From NCBI GenBank assembly GCA_029821755.1, contig JALGSV010000051.1, positions 1 through 49,637 on the forward strand: 49,637 nt of DNA. Reading direction: 5' to 3'. Positions within the stretch are counted from its first letter, which is position 1; every line of letters begins with the position of its first letter. Source of the DNA: Candidatus Zipacnadum vermilionense. Its GTDB lineage: Bacteria > Armatimonadota > Zipacnadia > Zipacnadales > Zipacnadaceae. The translations under genes were made by a program, and so were the position numbers. Below are positions 8,014 through 17,202 of the stretch, piece after piece. The notes under the pieces were generated by a model. The model did no database searches. It was not told the DNA's origin and worked only from the letters and a program-made list of their open reading frames with translations.

Positions 8014-10278
8014 ATGATGATGAAACACTTACTGCTGGTGGTTACGTTCGTGGCACTGGTGTTGTCCGCCGGGATGAAGCCCGTCGAGGTGGCCGCCGCG
8101 GAATTCTTTGGCCCGTTCCCCAGTTGGGCAAACGTGAAAACGGAGTTTGGCGCGGTGGGCGACGGCCAGGCGGACGACACCGCCGCCATCCAGCGGGCGC
8201 TGGATAGCATGCGGATGTTGGCCTCGCCGAAGAAGGTGCTGTACTTCCCCGCCGGCACCTACCGCATCACCAGCACGATCGAGCTGATCCGCATCTCGCA
8301 CAACGAGCCGCTGGGGATGAGCATCACCGGTGAGGACCCGGAGACGACCATCATCAAGTGGGACGGCCCCGCAGGCGAGAGCATGTTCCTCTACGACGCC
8401 TGGTACGCCAGCTTGAGCCGGCTGACCTTCGACGGCGCGGGTAAGGCAAAGACGGCGATACAGCACGGCCCGGCCTTCGCCACGGCCAACGAATGCACCG
8501 ATTGCATCTTCAAGGATGTGCAGTTCGGCATCGAGGCCGGCCTGCGGGACGGCATCGCCGAGACGGCGGTGCTCCGCTGCCGCTTCTACCGCTGCACGCA
8601 GGCGGGCATCAGCATCCAGAATTTTAATACGTTGGACTGGTACCTCTGGAACTGCTGGTTCGAGGACTGCCGCGTGGGCATCACCAACGAGTTCGGGGCG
8701 GGCAACTTCCACGTCTACCAGAGCACCTTCCTGCGCTCCACCGACGCCGACCTCAGCATCCGACATACCGGGTACTTCTCCTTCGTCGACAACGTCTCGA
8801 TAGGCTCGCGCCGCTTCTTCCACGCCAAGCGCGCCTTGAACTGGCAAGACAACGAAACCTGGGGGTCACAGGCGACGCTGCAAGGCAACCTGGTGCTCGA
8901 TCCGCGGGACCGGGTGCCCATCGTGATCGAGAACAATGGCCCGAATATGCTCATCGACAACACCATCCGCACGAGGGGAAGCGGGCTCCTGGTGCGCAAC
9001 ACCCCGCCCTCCGGGATCGCCGACCTCATTGCCGTGGGCAATCGCTGGACCAACGGCGCCCTGCAGGTGCAGGGCCGGCTGACCGAACTGGACAACACCG
9101 TGGTGGAAGCCGGCGCCATCAAGGATGTGGAAGTCGAGCCTACGCCCTTCGCGGCGAAAGTGGAGCTTCCCGTGATTGAGGTACCCGCCGGCGCGGACGC
9201 AGCGACCATCCAGGCCGCTATTGACCAGGCCGTCGCCATGAAAGGGCAACGCCCGGTGGTGCATCTGCCCAAGGGCAACTACCCCCTCAATGAGACCCTG
9301 GTCATCCCGCCGGGCAGCGACCTGCTGCTGCTCGGGGACGGCCCCGAGAATGCCACCATGCTCACCGCCGCCGGCGCCGACGTGCTCCTGCGGATCGTCG
9401 GCCCCACGCACGCCACCATCCGCAGCTGCCTGATCGGCAGCGGTACCGAGGCGGTGGGTATCGTGGTGGAAGACGCTGACCAGCCCGGCGCGCGCATCTA
9501 CGGCGAACAACTCAACACCACCGGGCATGAATACGGGCTTGTCACAGAAGGCCTGGAGAACGCTACCGTCGAGTTGCGCGACCACGGGCACAACGGCATG
9601 CAGGTCATCGGCGCCGGTCCGGGCACGAAGCCCTGGGTGGCGCTTTTTGCCGGCGCGTCTAGCCGCACCTCCAACCAGCAAGCCGGCGTCCATCTGTATG
9701 ACCTCCAGGACGGGGGGCGCCTCTTCGTGCGCGATATCTGGTACGAGGGGGAGTCCTGGAGCCTGATGAACCTCACCGGCAGCGGCGAATTCGCCTATCA
9801 CTGCGGCTTCGTCGCCCCTGCCGACCCCAACCATCTCCGCGATCAGGGGCTCGAATGGGAGAAGGACCTGCGCGATACGGTGGCGGCTCTGCAGTTCGAC
9901 GGCTTCCGCGGCAAGGTCGCCTACACCCTCGTCTCCACCAACGGCGCTGACCTCCGCGTTGTCCCGCCGAGCCCGGACCTCCAGTTGTACCTCCTGGGCT
10001 TTGTCACGAACCGGGACATCGACCTGGGCGGGGCGGCAGTCCAGGGCCAAGTGGTGGCCGAGCACGTCAAGGTCTTCCGCCAGGAACCCACTGGGTACGA
10101 TTCCGTCGACAACGTCGGCCAGGCGACCCCCGCCTTCATCCGCGAGATGCTTGAGCCGTTGCGTACTGTGAAGCCGCAGCCCCTGACCAAACTGTCGGAT
10201 AGCGTCACCGACGTACGCTTCTACCGCGTTTGGGCGAACGGCAGGAACGGCGTGCGCATCCAGGCCGGGGTAGGCTAG
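8014..10278 (+). CDS. Secreted right-handed beta-helix (pectate-lyase-3-like) protein
   Basis: About 754 residues. Three in-frame ATGs occur at 8014, 8017 and 8020. AGGAG at 8007-8011 suits the second or third best. The N-terminus KHLLLVVTFVALVLSAG is a signal peptide. Next comes FFGPFPSWANVKTEFGAVGD followed by GQADDTAAIQRALD, the hallmark start of the pectate-lyase-3/GH55/GH28-like beta-helix. A second start of the same kind, ADAATIQAAIDQAV with HLPKGNYPL, appears near residue 388, so two helices are joined in tandem. Members of this superfamily bind or cleave pectin, beta-glucans or phage-type glycans. No catalytic set can be assigned by eye, so an adhesin or carbohydrate-binding role is possible. 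The next gene is a paralogue. Confidence 0.75.
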   Translation: MMMKHLLLVVTFVALVLSAGMKPVEVAAAEFFGPFPSWANVKTEFGAVGDGQADDTAAIQRALDSMRMLASPKKVLYFPAGTYRITSTIELIRISHNEPLGMSITGEDPETTIIKWDGPAGESMFLYDAWYASLSRLTFDGAGKAKTAIQHGPAFATANECTDCIFKDVQFGIEAGLRDGIAETAVLRCRFYRCTQAGISIQNFNTLDWYLWNCWFEDCRVGITNEFGAGNFHVYQSTFLRSTDADLSIRHTGYFSFVDNVSIGSRRFFHAKRALNWQDNETWGSQATLQGNLVLDPRDRVPIVIENNGPNMLIDNTIRTRGSGLLVRNTPPSGIADLIAVGNRWTNGALQVQGRLTELDNTVVEAGAIKDVEVEPTPFAAKVELPVIEVPAGADAATIQAAIDQAVAMKGQRPVVHLPKGNYPLNETLVIPPGSDLLLLGDGPENATMLTAAGADVLLRIVGPTHATIRSCLIGSGTEAVGIVVEDADQPGARIYGEQLNTTGHEYGLVTEGLENATVELRDHGHNGMQVIGAGPGTKPWVALFAGASSRTSNQQAGVHLYDLQDGGRLFVRDIWYEGESWSLMNLTGSGEFAYHCGFVAPADPNHLRDQGLEWEKDLRDTVAALQFDGFRGKVAYTLVSTNGADLRVVPPSPDLQLYLLGFVTNRDIDLGGAAVQGQVVAEHVKVFRQEPTGYDSVDNVGQATPAFIREMLEPLRTVKPQPLTKLSDSVTDVRFYRVWANGRNGVRIQAGVG

Positions 10279-10318
10279 CAGCAACGCCGCGGAGTCACTC
10301 GACCCTCAGGAGAAGGCC

Positions 10319-13090
10319 ATGAAATCCCAACGCGGATTCGCCATACGCTGGGTGCTGCTGCTAGTCTTTCTGGCGGCAGCACCCCAGTGTGCCCAGACAG
10401 TCACCTACTTCAACCCCGGCGAGGAGTTCGTTGGTCCCTTCCCCAGTTGGCGGAACGTGAAGACCGACTACGGCGCCAAAGGTGACGGGGTCACTGACGA
10501 CACCGCTGCCCTCCAGCAGGCGCTGGACGACATGAGGACCGTCCAGACGAACGACTGGTGCGTCTTGTACTTCCCGGCGGGCACGTATCGCCTGACCAAC
10601 ACCCTGACCACACTGCGCGGCCAAAGGCATCACAATTACCTGGGGGCGAACCTTATCGGCGAGGACCCGGCGACCACGACGCTGTCCTGGGACGGCCCGG
10701 CCGACCAGCCAATACTGCGCTACGATTCCTGGTTCTGCAAAGTGAGCCGGCTGACTTTCGACGGCCAAGGCCAGGCCAACGGGGGGCTGGTGCGCGCCGG
10801 CAGCTTCTCCACCTACTGCGAGATCAGCGATCTGGTCTTCATGGACATCAATGGCATCGCGCTCAACCTCGGCAACAACGAGCGGTTCGGCCAAGCCGAA
10901 CATGCGGTGCTCCGCTGCAAGTTCCTCCGCTGCAACGAAGGCATCTCGACCATCCAATGGAATACGCTGGACATCTACATCTGGTACTGCTTGTTCGAGG
11001 ATTGCGGCAAAGGCATCTACAACCGTATGGGCGGCTACCAGGCGTATGAGAACGTGTTCCTGCGTTCGAGGGAGTTCGACATTGGCTCTATGAACGGCAT
11101 GTGCCTGGCGGTGGTGAACAACACCTCCATCGGCTCGAAGACCTTCATCCAGGGACTGGCCAACTACGTACGCGGCAACCAGGTGTACCAGACTACCGAT
11201 CCCCTCGCGATCAGCGTCTCGGGCAACATGGTGCTGCTCGACAACCTTATTGTCAGCAAGCCAGGAACCACTGGGGCCGTGGTGAACAATGGCATCAGCA
11301 CGCTAGCGGTCGGCAATGCCTTCACGTCCGGCATCTGGCCCCTCCGACCGGCGCCCCACCCGCACCCCAATGCCGGGACGCTACGGGAGGACATGGTAAG
11401 GGCCATCGACAATGACCCAGCGACCGATTTCCTCGATCCCGGCTGTAACGGTCCGAACACTGGTCATCCGGGGTATCCGTATTCGGGCACGCTGCAATGG
11501 AATGGCGCAAGTGACAACCGGCGCCAGGTCGTGAAGTACACCCTCACCTCGGGGACCGATCCGAAGGTTGACCCCCGGGACTTCCAGTTGATAGGCGCCG
11601 ATTTCCCGGGCGGGCCGTGGACCGTGCTCGACACGCAGACCAACCAGCGCTGGGAGAACCGCCAGGAGAAGAGGGAGTTCATCCTCGCAGCCCCGCAGAC
11701 GTTCAGCGTCTACAAGCTTAGCGTTACCGCTAACGCCGAGGGCACCCCAGGCATGCGCGTGGCCGAAGTGGAGTTCACCGACGACCAGGGCCGAGACCTC
11801 ACCGAAGACCCCAACTGCCTGATGACCGGCCGCAATGAAGCGTGGGGATCGTTCTACTCCATCGATCAGAAGGCCCCGGCGCCGGATGTGGCGCAGGTGC
11901 CCACCACTGTAGGGCTTCCGAGTTGTCCCAAGAACCATCGCCGCAAGATCTTCGAGGTGCGGCTGGGAACGGGCGACGACGCGACGGAACTGCAGGCGCA
12001 GATCGACGCCGCCGTGAAAGAGCCGGCTGGGAGCAAGCCGGTGGTACACGTGCCCAAGGGGAATCTGGCGCTGAAGCGAACCGTGACCATCCCGGTGGGG
12101 AGCGATCTGCAATTGGTCGGCGACGGGATAGGCAACGGGACCTTCCTCGACTATGCCGAGGGCCCGGGACCGGTGTTGCGCCTGGCGGGGCCAAGTCGAG
12201 CGACGGTGCGCGATCTGACCGTCAATGGCGGCAATCAGAATGGCGTGGATGGCATCGTGGTGGAGAACGCCGACCAGGAGGGCGGTCGCGTCTACGGCAA
12301 CCAGCTCATCTCGGGAGGCTTTGGTGGCCCGCACATGTGCGGGGCCGCGGTCCGTGTCGAGAAGCTGGACCGCAGCGACGTCACCATGATCTGCGGCGGG
12401 TTGACGAGTTGCCGCAGCGGAATCGAGGTGCGCGGCGGCCCGCGGGCGGCCGAAACTAACAATCAGGTGGCGTTCCTCAGCGGCTTTTCCGGCTCGGGCT
12501 GCCGGCTGTTGAATGTGGCCGAGGGCGGCAAGTTGGTGGGCGAGGCCTTCTGGTATGAGGCCGACTGGGAATACGAAGCCGGTCTCTTGGATCTTGCTGC
12601 GGCGTCCGGGAGCATTTCCGCGGCGGCGGTCTGGTGGCACATGGACTCGAAGCGACAGCCCCGCCCCATGCCGATGGTGTCACTCCAAGACTTCAGCGGG
12701 ATGTGCACCATTGTCGGAAGTAATCTGGACGACCGCAACGACGCGCATATCCGTCTCGCAGGAGACGGTACCAAGGCCGCGCTGTTCTGCGCTGGCACGT
12801 CCTTCACCAACAGCGCTGATTCCACGAAGATAGAGAAGGCTTGGGTCGATACTGCCAAACCCGAGGCCCAAACGGTGATGTTTGCCTGTAACGGCGTCAG
12901 CACGGTCAACAAAACACCCAACACCATGCCCGACGCCGACCTCGTGCGCCGCGCTCTGGCGCAACTCCGCGCCGTGCGCATCGATCTGCCGATGGACCTG
13001 CCGGTAGGCGTCACCGACGTGAAGCTATTCCGGGTGCACGTCATCGGCGGCAACGATAGCGACGCGGTTCGCATCGAGTCGGGGAAGTAG
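10319..13090 (+). CDS. Secreted tandem beta-helix protein with discoidin-like insert
   Basis: 923 residues, a paralogue of the preceding gene, starting after AGGAGAAGG. A signal peptide (IRWVLLLVFLAAAPQCAQT) is followed by EEFVGPFPSWRNVKTDYGA and the GDGVTDDTAALQQALDD beta-helix entry. Between the two helices, roughly residues 354-500, lies an insert absent from the paralogue: DMVRAIDNDPATDFLD, later VVKYTLTSG and YKLSVTANAEGTPGMRVAEV. This is the pattern of an F5/8 type C (discoidin, CBM32-like) domain, and closely similar sequence ends the fucosidase at 46358. The second helix resumes near residue 545 with DATELQAQIDAAVK and HVPKGNLALKRT. The protein is probably exported and glycan-binding or glycan-cleaving. 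The substrate is not known. Confidence 0.75.
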   Translation: MKSQRGFAIRWVLLLVFLAAAPQCAQTVTYFNPGEEFVGPFPSWRNVKTDYGAKGDGVTDDTAALQQALDDMRTVQTNDWCVLYFPAGTYRLTNTLTTLRGQRHHNYLGANLIGEDPATTTLSWDGPADQPILRYDSWFCKVSRLTFDGQGQANGGLVRAGSFSTYCEISDLVFMDINGIALNLGNNERFGQAEHAVLRCKFLRCNEGISTIQWNTLDIYIWYCLFEDCGKGIYNRMGGYQAYENVFLRSREFDIGSMNGMCLAVVNNTSIGSKTFIQGLANYVRGNQVYQTTDPLAISVSGNMVLLDNLIVSKPGTTGAVVNNGISTLAVGNAFTSGIWPLRPAPHPHPNAGTLREDMVRAIDNDPATDFLDPGCNGPNTGHPGYPYSGTLQWNGASDNRRQVVKYTLTSGTDPKVDPRDFQLIGADFPGGPWTVLDTQTNQRWENRQEKREFILAAPQTFSVYKLSVTANAEGTPGMRVAEVEFTDDQGRDLTEDPNCLMTGRNEAWGSFYSIDQKAPAPDVAQVPTTVGLPSCPKNHRRKIFEVRLGTGDDATELQAQIDAAVKEPAGSKPVVHVPKGNLALKRTVTIPVGSDLQLVGDGIGNGTFLDYAEGPGPVLRLAGPSRATVRDLTVNGGNQNGVDGIVVENADQEGGRVYGNQLISGGFGGPHMCGAAVRVEKLDRSDVTMICGGLTSCRSGIEVRGGPRAAETNNQVAFLSGFSGSGCRLLNVAEGGKLVGEAFWYEADWEYEAGLLDLAAASGSISAAAVWWHMDSKRQPRPMPMVSLQDFSGMCTIVGSNLDDRNDAHIRLAGDGTKAALFCAGTSFTNSADSTKIEKAWVDTAKPEAQTVMFACNGVSTVNKTPNTMPDADLVRRALAQLRAVRIDLPMDLPVGVTDVKLFRVHVIGGNDSDAVRIESGK

Positions 13091-13167
13091 CTGTTGCCCC
13101 CGAGGAGCCAAGCACAACCATCCAAGGCCAGGGGCGCGCGCCTGCGGGAAACCTGCTGCTCGTGCCC

Positions 13168-13412
13168 CTACTGCCCCCCTATCGCCTCCCGTAGGGCCAC
13201 CAGGTTCTGCGGCTTGGCGTCCCTCGGGACCGCATGCGCCGGGGTCAGGATGTACCCGCCGTCTTCCCCCACCTCGCGGATCAGCTTCCCCACCTCCGCC
13301 TTCACCTCTTCCGGCGTCCCATACGGCAGCAGCTTCAGGGGTGCTTACCCCGCCGTAGAAGAACGGCCGCTTCACCAAACGCATCCGCCGCCAGGGGCTT
13401 GTAGCGGGCGAG
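13168..13412 (-). pseudogene. C-terminal fragment of a UroD-like gene with frameshifts
   Basis: Reading the minus strand, three frames in turn carry pieces of one UroD-superfamily C-terminus: YKPLAADAFGE, then FFYGGVST, then LKLLPYGTPEEVKAEVGKLI with EDGGYILTPAHAVP and a normal TAG stop at 13168-13170. An extra C near 13340 explains the second shift. The YGGV...LPYGTPEEV...GGYILTPAH order is typical of UroD-like proteins. The N-terminal three quarters are missing, and a GNAT scrap is joined directly upstream. This is a dead gene. Confidence 0.7.
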
Positions 13413-13547
13413 GTTGCACTCCTCTTGCGTCACCTGCCATGGCCCAGGGAACATGCCGAATATGCGCTGTACCGCGGTACGGCCCATCCCCTGTCGGCGA
13501 TACTTACGCAATACGAAGAACTCTAAGGTTATCTTCTGTTGATACAC
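13413..13547 (-). pseudogene. Fragment of a GNAT acetyltransferase gene
   Basis: About 45 codons read QKITLEFFVLRKYRRQGMGR and end FGMFPGPWQVTQEECN. The RKYRRQGMGR stretch is the acetyl-CoA pyrophosphate-binding loop (Q/RxxGxG/A) of GNAT enzymes, preceded by the usual FFVL strand. The N-terminal half and the last strands are gone, and the frame runs on into the UroD-like remnant. It is a broken gene with no predicted activity. Confidence 0.65.
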
Positions 13548-13550
13548 CCA

Positions 13551-13682
13551 TCATCTGTCTCTCTCGGTCATCTCCAGCTTCCAGCACATTACCCCGATCG
13601 TGGCCGCCAGGGCCAGTTCAACCTCCGCTTGCTGCAACATGTCGATGATCCTCTCCGGCGCGTACTGCTGGCTTGGCGTCCC
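13551..13682 (-). pseudogene. Remnant of IS3-family transposase OrfA
   Basis: The minus strand reads SQQYAPERIIDMLQQAEVEL, then ATIGVMCWKLEMTERDR and a TGA. This keeps the OrfA helix-turn-helix order (YxPExIIxxLxxAEVELA...TIGVxCxKLxMTE) over about 40 residues and stops just where TYYRW should follow. It adjoins the GNAT scrap, so insertion and excision of an IS3 element is a likely cause of the local gene damage. No OrfB or terminal repeats were found. Confidence 0.65.
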
Positions 13683-13691
13683 GCTTGCCCC

Positions 13692-13720
13692 TTTCCTTGA
13701 GCCTCAACCGCCTCTATACT
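13692..13720 (+). promoter_or_regulatory. Candidate promoter of the TSUP permease gene
   Basis: TATACT at 13715-13720 is a good -10 hexamer. TTTCCT, 17 bases further upstream at 13692-13697, is only a weak -35. The start codon lies about 70 bases downstream. This is a pattern match only. Confidence 0.35.
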
Positions 13721-13791
13721 AACATAACAGTTGGACTCGTTTCCGGGGGTTAGGTCGCCCTGAAGATGAGGGTGGCGTCAGGAGGATGCAG

Positions 13792-14556
13792 TTGAACGGA
13801 TTGGCAATGGATCTTACTCTGTGGCAGTGGCTGCTGGGCGCCGCGGCGGCGCTCCTGGTCGGCGTGTCCAAGACCGGGATCCCCGGCGTGGGCATCCTGG
13901 TCGTCACCTTGCTGGCGCAAGCCTTCGGCGGGTGGAACTCCGTTGGGGTCATGCTACCCATGCTGATCCTGGGGGACGTGTTTGCCGTGGCCTGGTACAA
14001 ACGCCACGCGCAATGGGACAAACTGGTCCGCCTGTTGCCCTGGGTGCTGATGGGGATCGGCGGCGGCGCGGTGGCCCTGCGCTTCTTTGGGCAGAATGAG
14101 GAAACCAAAGCCCTGCTCGGCCCCGTGATCGGCGGCCTGGTGCTGCTCATGCTGGCGCTGCACTTGCTGGGTGATCGCCTGGGTGAGCATCTGACCCCGC
14201 GCTCGCGCGGCGGCACCATCTCGACAGGGGTAGCGGCGGGCTTTGCCACGACCGTCTCCAACGCCGCCGGCCCGATCATGACCATATACCTAGCGGCCCA
14301 GCAGCTGCCCAAGCAGCAGTTCATGGGCACCATCGCCTGGTACTTCTTCCTGATCAACCTGACCAAGGTGCCAATCTACACGGCGCAGGGCCTGTTCACC
14401 GGGCAGTCACTGCTCATCAACCTCTACACCGCCCCGGCCATCATCCTAGGCGTCTTTGCCGGGCGCTGGCTTCTGCCGCGTATCTCCGAGCGCGCCTTCA
14501 ATGCTACCATACTGGTGCTGGCCGCCGCCGGCGCCCTGCACCTGATCGTGATGTAG
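13792..14556 (+). CDS. TSUP-family (TauE/SafE-like) membrane permease
   Basis: About 254 residues and almost wholly hydrophobic, with around eight membrane segments. LVGVSKTGIPGVGILVVTLL near the N-terminus and TVSNAAGPIMTIYLAAQQLP in the second half are the two matching half-repeat motifs of the TSUP (DUF81) family. Members export or import small sulfur- or carbon-containing anions such as sulfite or sulfoacetate, and the substrate here is unknown. CAGGAGG ends at 13785, directly against an ATG at 13786. A TTG at 13792 has better spacing, and ATG 13807 is a third option. The gene stands alone and intact among pseudogenes. Confidence 0.8.
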   Translation: MNGLAMDLTLWQWLLGAAAALLVGVSKTGIPGVGILVVTLLAQAFGGWNSVGVMLPMLILGDVFAVAWYKRHAQWDKLVRLLPWVLMGIGGGAVALRFFGQNEETKALLGPVIGGLVLLMLALHLLGDRLGEHLTPRSRGGTISTGVAAGFATTVSNAAGPIMTIYLAAQQLPKQQFMGTIAWYFFLINLTKVPIYTAQGLFTGQSLLINLYTAPAIILGVFAGRWLLPRISERAFNATILVLAAAGALHLIVM

Positions 14557-15257
14557 CGAGCCGGTGCTCGCCCTGGCAGGGGTTCTCATCACACAAGACG
14601 ATGGCGAGTTATGATCTAGGCAGTAGAAGCTACTTGGTGGCTGTCCTACCCACACGAAGAGAGGCAACATGTCTCTCCCTGGGAGTGTGCGCTCAAGGCT
14701 GGGGTCTGCTTCCGGTGCGGACCAGCTCCAAAGCGTGCGCACCCCATCCGGCCTATGGACTCAGGGGCTGATTTCGCCTCCGGCGGCGCTAAACACCAAG
14801 AGAAGGTTGTCCCATGCGAATCGAGCCGCTGTACGAAGAGTTCCCCACCTGCCTGTCCGCGGCATATTCTGGTCCGCCCACCGCCTGGGGGCGCAGTCGG
14901 GGCACCATGTCCTCCTCTTTCCCACGCAGGCCCGGCCCCGGGCCCCGGAGTGTCACAACCAAGGGGGAGGGAAGAACCATATCCCCGGGGAAAGGTCTCT
15001 CGGCTCTCCGAACCACACCCGCCAGAAGGGGCTCGAGAATCCACCCATGGCTGACCACGAACAGAGCGAACTCCCACTCCTCGCAACGGACCTATCGTGC
15101 GCGCCTCGACTCTCTGGCGTACAGAGATAACCGAGGTGTCCGGATCTGTCGTCGGGATCGATGGGCTGGTCACGCGAATCACCAGAGCGTTACCGGCGAA
15201 GCGCGCTCGGTCTGGGAACTGCCGCCGTGGTACTGACGAAAGGAATGACTTCACACG
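14557..15257. other. 700-bp region with no recognisable intact gene
   Basis: Several frames are open here but none resembles a known protein. The only protein-like start is at 14814: GAGAAGG lies eight bases before an ATG that reads MRIEPLYEEFPTCLSA, with 16 of its first 17 codons or so ending in G or C. After that the wobble bias is lost. It may be the stub of a deleted gene. No repeat, transposase scrap or RNA gene was recognised in the rest. Confidence 0.4.
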
Positions 15258-17192
15258 ATGGACACTGCCGTGCCGAAGCGAAGGCTGGTCTTCAACCTCA
15301 TGGCGATCAAGGAGCGATTTGATCCCGGCGAGTTCAGCGCGTTCGCCGCGATGGCGGCGGAATATGGGGCGACCCACGTCAATGTGGGGGTTCTGCCGTT
15401 TGCCTATAGCTGGTTCCTGCCCGACCTGCACGATCCCTATCCCAGTTGGGCGAACTGGTCCATGGGACTGTTCCGCGTCTTTACCCCCCCCGCCCTGCAG
15501 GAGTGGATTCCGCCAGAGTCCTCTCAGGCGCTGCAGGAGATCTTGCAGGAGAAGATGACCATCCTGCGCGGTCTGGGATTGCGCGCGACGGTGTCCAACG
15601 GCGTGGAGCCCTGTTGGCTCCCCGAGGGCGTGTACCGTGCCCACCCGCACTGGCGTGGCGCCCAATGCGAACTAGGGCGCATCGCGGGCAAGCCCTACTT
15701 CTCCCCCTCCATTGATGAGCCGGAAGTGCTGGAGCTGTACGGTTGGGCCCTGGAGGAGTGCGGTCGGCTCTTCCCGGAGATAGACGACTTCCAGTTCCTC
15801 ACGAATGACTCGTCAGCCGGCATCAGTTGGTCCGCCTTCCTCTACCCGGGGGTGAACGGTCCGGCGGCGTATCGCCAGCGGGGGCCCGGCGAGCGCGTCA
15901 GCGGCTGGCTGCAGACGATGGTGGAGGGCGCGGCCCGCGCGGGGTCGGAAGTACGGTTCAACCTGAACGGTGGGCTCACCGTGGCGGAACGGGAAGCCAT
16001 TCGGGCGAAGCTTACGCCCGGCACCTATCTCAGCGGGGCGGGCAGCGACGGCACGCACTTCCGCAACGCCGGCGCCAATCTGGGCGCCGGGTACTGGACC
16101 CAGGCCTGGCCGGCGGTCGGGATCAACAACATGATCGCCTTTGCCGAGGGGCTCCAGCCAATCTTCGACCCGGAAGCAGACCCACAGGCCTTGAGTGCAG
16201 AGATATCCATGGATGAGTATGGCTTGCCGCTGGCCCGGGTGCTGCTGGACAGTGCGCGAGACAATCCGGGTGTGGGCCTCCTGCACCGTGACCGGGTGCT
16301 CCTGCACGCGGGCGCGAAGCTGGCGGGCGAGACGCAGGCCGAGGCGCTGGTCCGGGTGTGGGAGTCCGTCAACAGTGCCTTGCACGCCGTCGCCCAGATA
16401 CGGGTGCGGGGTGCTTCCGACATTCTCTTCGGAGAAACGGTCTCCCGCTGGCTTATTCGTCCCCTGGTTCCCCGGCCCCTGGAGTTGACCGAGGCGGAGA
16501 AGGCTCACTACGAGCCGTTCCTCTTCAGCGTCGGCACGGACGAACAAAACGCCAACCTGGGCTATCTGTGCGGCAAGCCGGTGCTGCTGGGGGACGGGGT
16601 CGTGTGGATGGCGCGTTGGGCGTGCCAGGAGGCCATCGGTACCCTCCAGGGCGCCTCGCGGTCGTTGCAGAGCATCGTCACCCAGGCCGGCGAGGCCGCG
16701 ACCAGCGAGGTGCAACTCTACCACGCGCGGGTCCAAGCGCTGTGCTGTGTGATTGAGAATGTGAAGCTCACCATCATGTACCAGCACGCGCTGAATATCG
16801 CCGACCTCCCCCGTTTCGGTGCCAACACGATGGATTACGACGACAACATCAACTACGATCAGCGCTGCCTGGAACTACGGAAGATCGCCCGAGCAGACCT
16901 CGACAATACGACCGCACTGATCCAGTTGCTGCGCGCCCATGCGGAGCCGGTGATCGGGGTGGCGGAAACGCCGGAAGGCGAAACCGTCTTCAAGTTCGGT
17001 CCGGACCTGGTCGCGTCCTTGCAGCGCAAGCAAGAGATCATGCTCGACCATTGGCACGACTATGAGCGCATGTACCCGACCAGCAAAGAGTGGGATTTCG
17101 AGCCCGCCAGGATGCGGGGCGGCCGAGGCGACGCTGCAGGCTGCGCGAGCGCGAGTACGGATGCCGCCGTCACCTCAGCAGACGATAGCTAG
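15258..17192 (+). CDS. Unrecognised 644-residue protein, probably a TIM-barrel glycosidase-like enzyme
   Basis: No family can be named with confidence. The first half alternates strands and helices like a barrel: YGATHVNVGVLPFAYSWF, GLRATVSNGVEPCWLP, then IDDFQFLTNDSSAGISW near residues 175-191, and RFNLNGG followed by YLSGAGSDG. Repeated strand-end Asn, Asp and Glu residues with aromatic neighbours recall GH20/GH84/GH67-type barrels. The second half (after about residue 370) is mostly helical, with many conserved-looking Trp, His and Tyr. The last 30 residues are Ala/Ser/Asp-rich and probably disordered. No signal peptide is present. The start has only a weak AAGGA site 14 bases upstream. 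It converges with the UroD-like wreck at 17203. Confidence 0.5.
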   Translation: MDTAVPKRRLVFNLMAIKERFDPGEFSAFAAMAAEYGATHVNVGVLPFAYSWFLPDLHDPYPSWANWSMGLFRVFTPPALQEWIPPESSQALQEILQEKMTILRGLGLRATVSNGVEPCWLPEGVYRAHPHWRGAQCELGRIAGKPYFSPSIDEPEVLELYGWALEECGRLFPEIDDFQFLTNDSSAGISWSAFLYPGVNGPAAYRQRGPGERVSGWLQTMVEGAARAGSEVRFNLNGGLTVAEREAIRAKLTPGTYLSGAGSDGTHFRNAGANLGAGYWTQAWPAVGINNMIAFAEGLQPIFDPEADPQALSAEISMDEYGLPLARVLLDSARDNPGVGLLHRDRVLLHAGAKLAGETQAEALVRVWESVNSALHAVAQIRVRGASDILFGETVSRWLIRPLVPRPLELTEAEKAHYEPFLFSVGTDEQNANLGYLCGKPVLLGDGVVWMARWACQEAIGTLQGASRSLQSIVTQAGEAATSEVQLYHARVQALCCVIENVKLTIMYQHALNIADLPRFGANTMDYDDNINYDQRCLELRKIARADLDNTTALIQLLRAHAEPVIGVAETPEGETVFKFGPDLVASLQRKQEIMLDHWHDYERMYPTSKEWDFEPARMRGGRGDAAGCASASTDAAVTSADDS

Positions 17193-17202
17193 TACATGCG
17201 GC

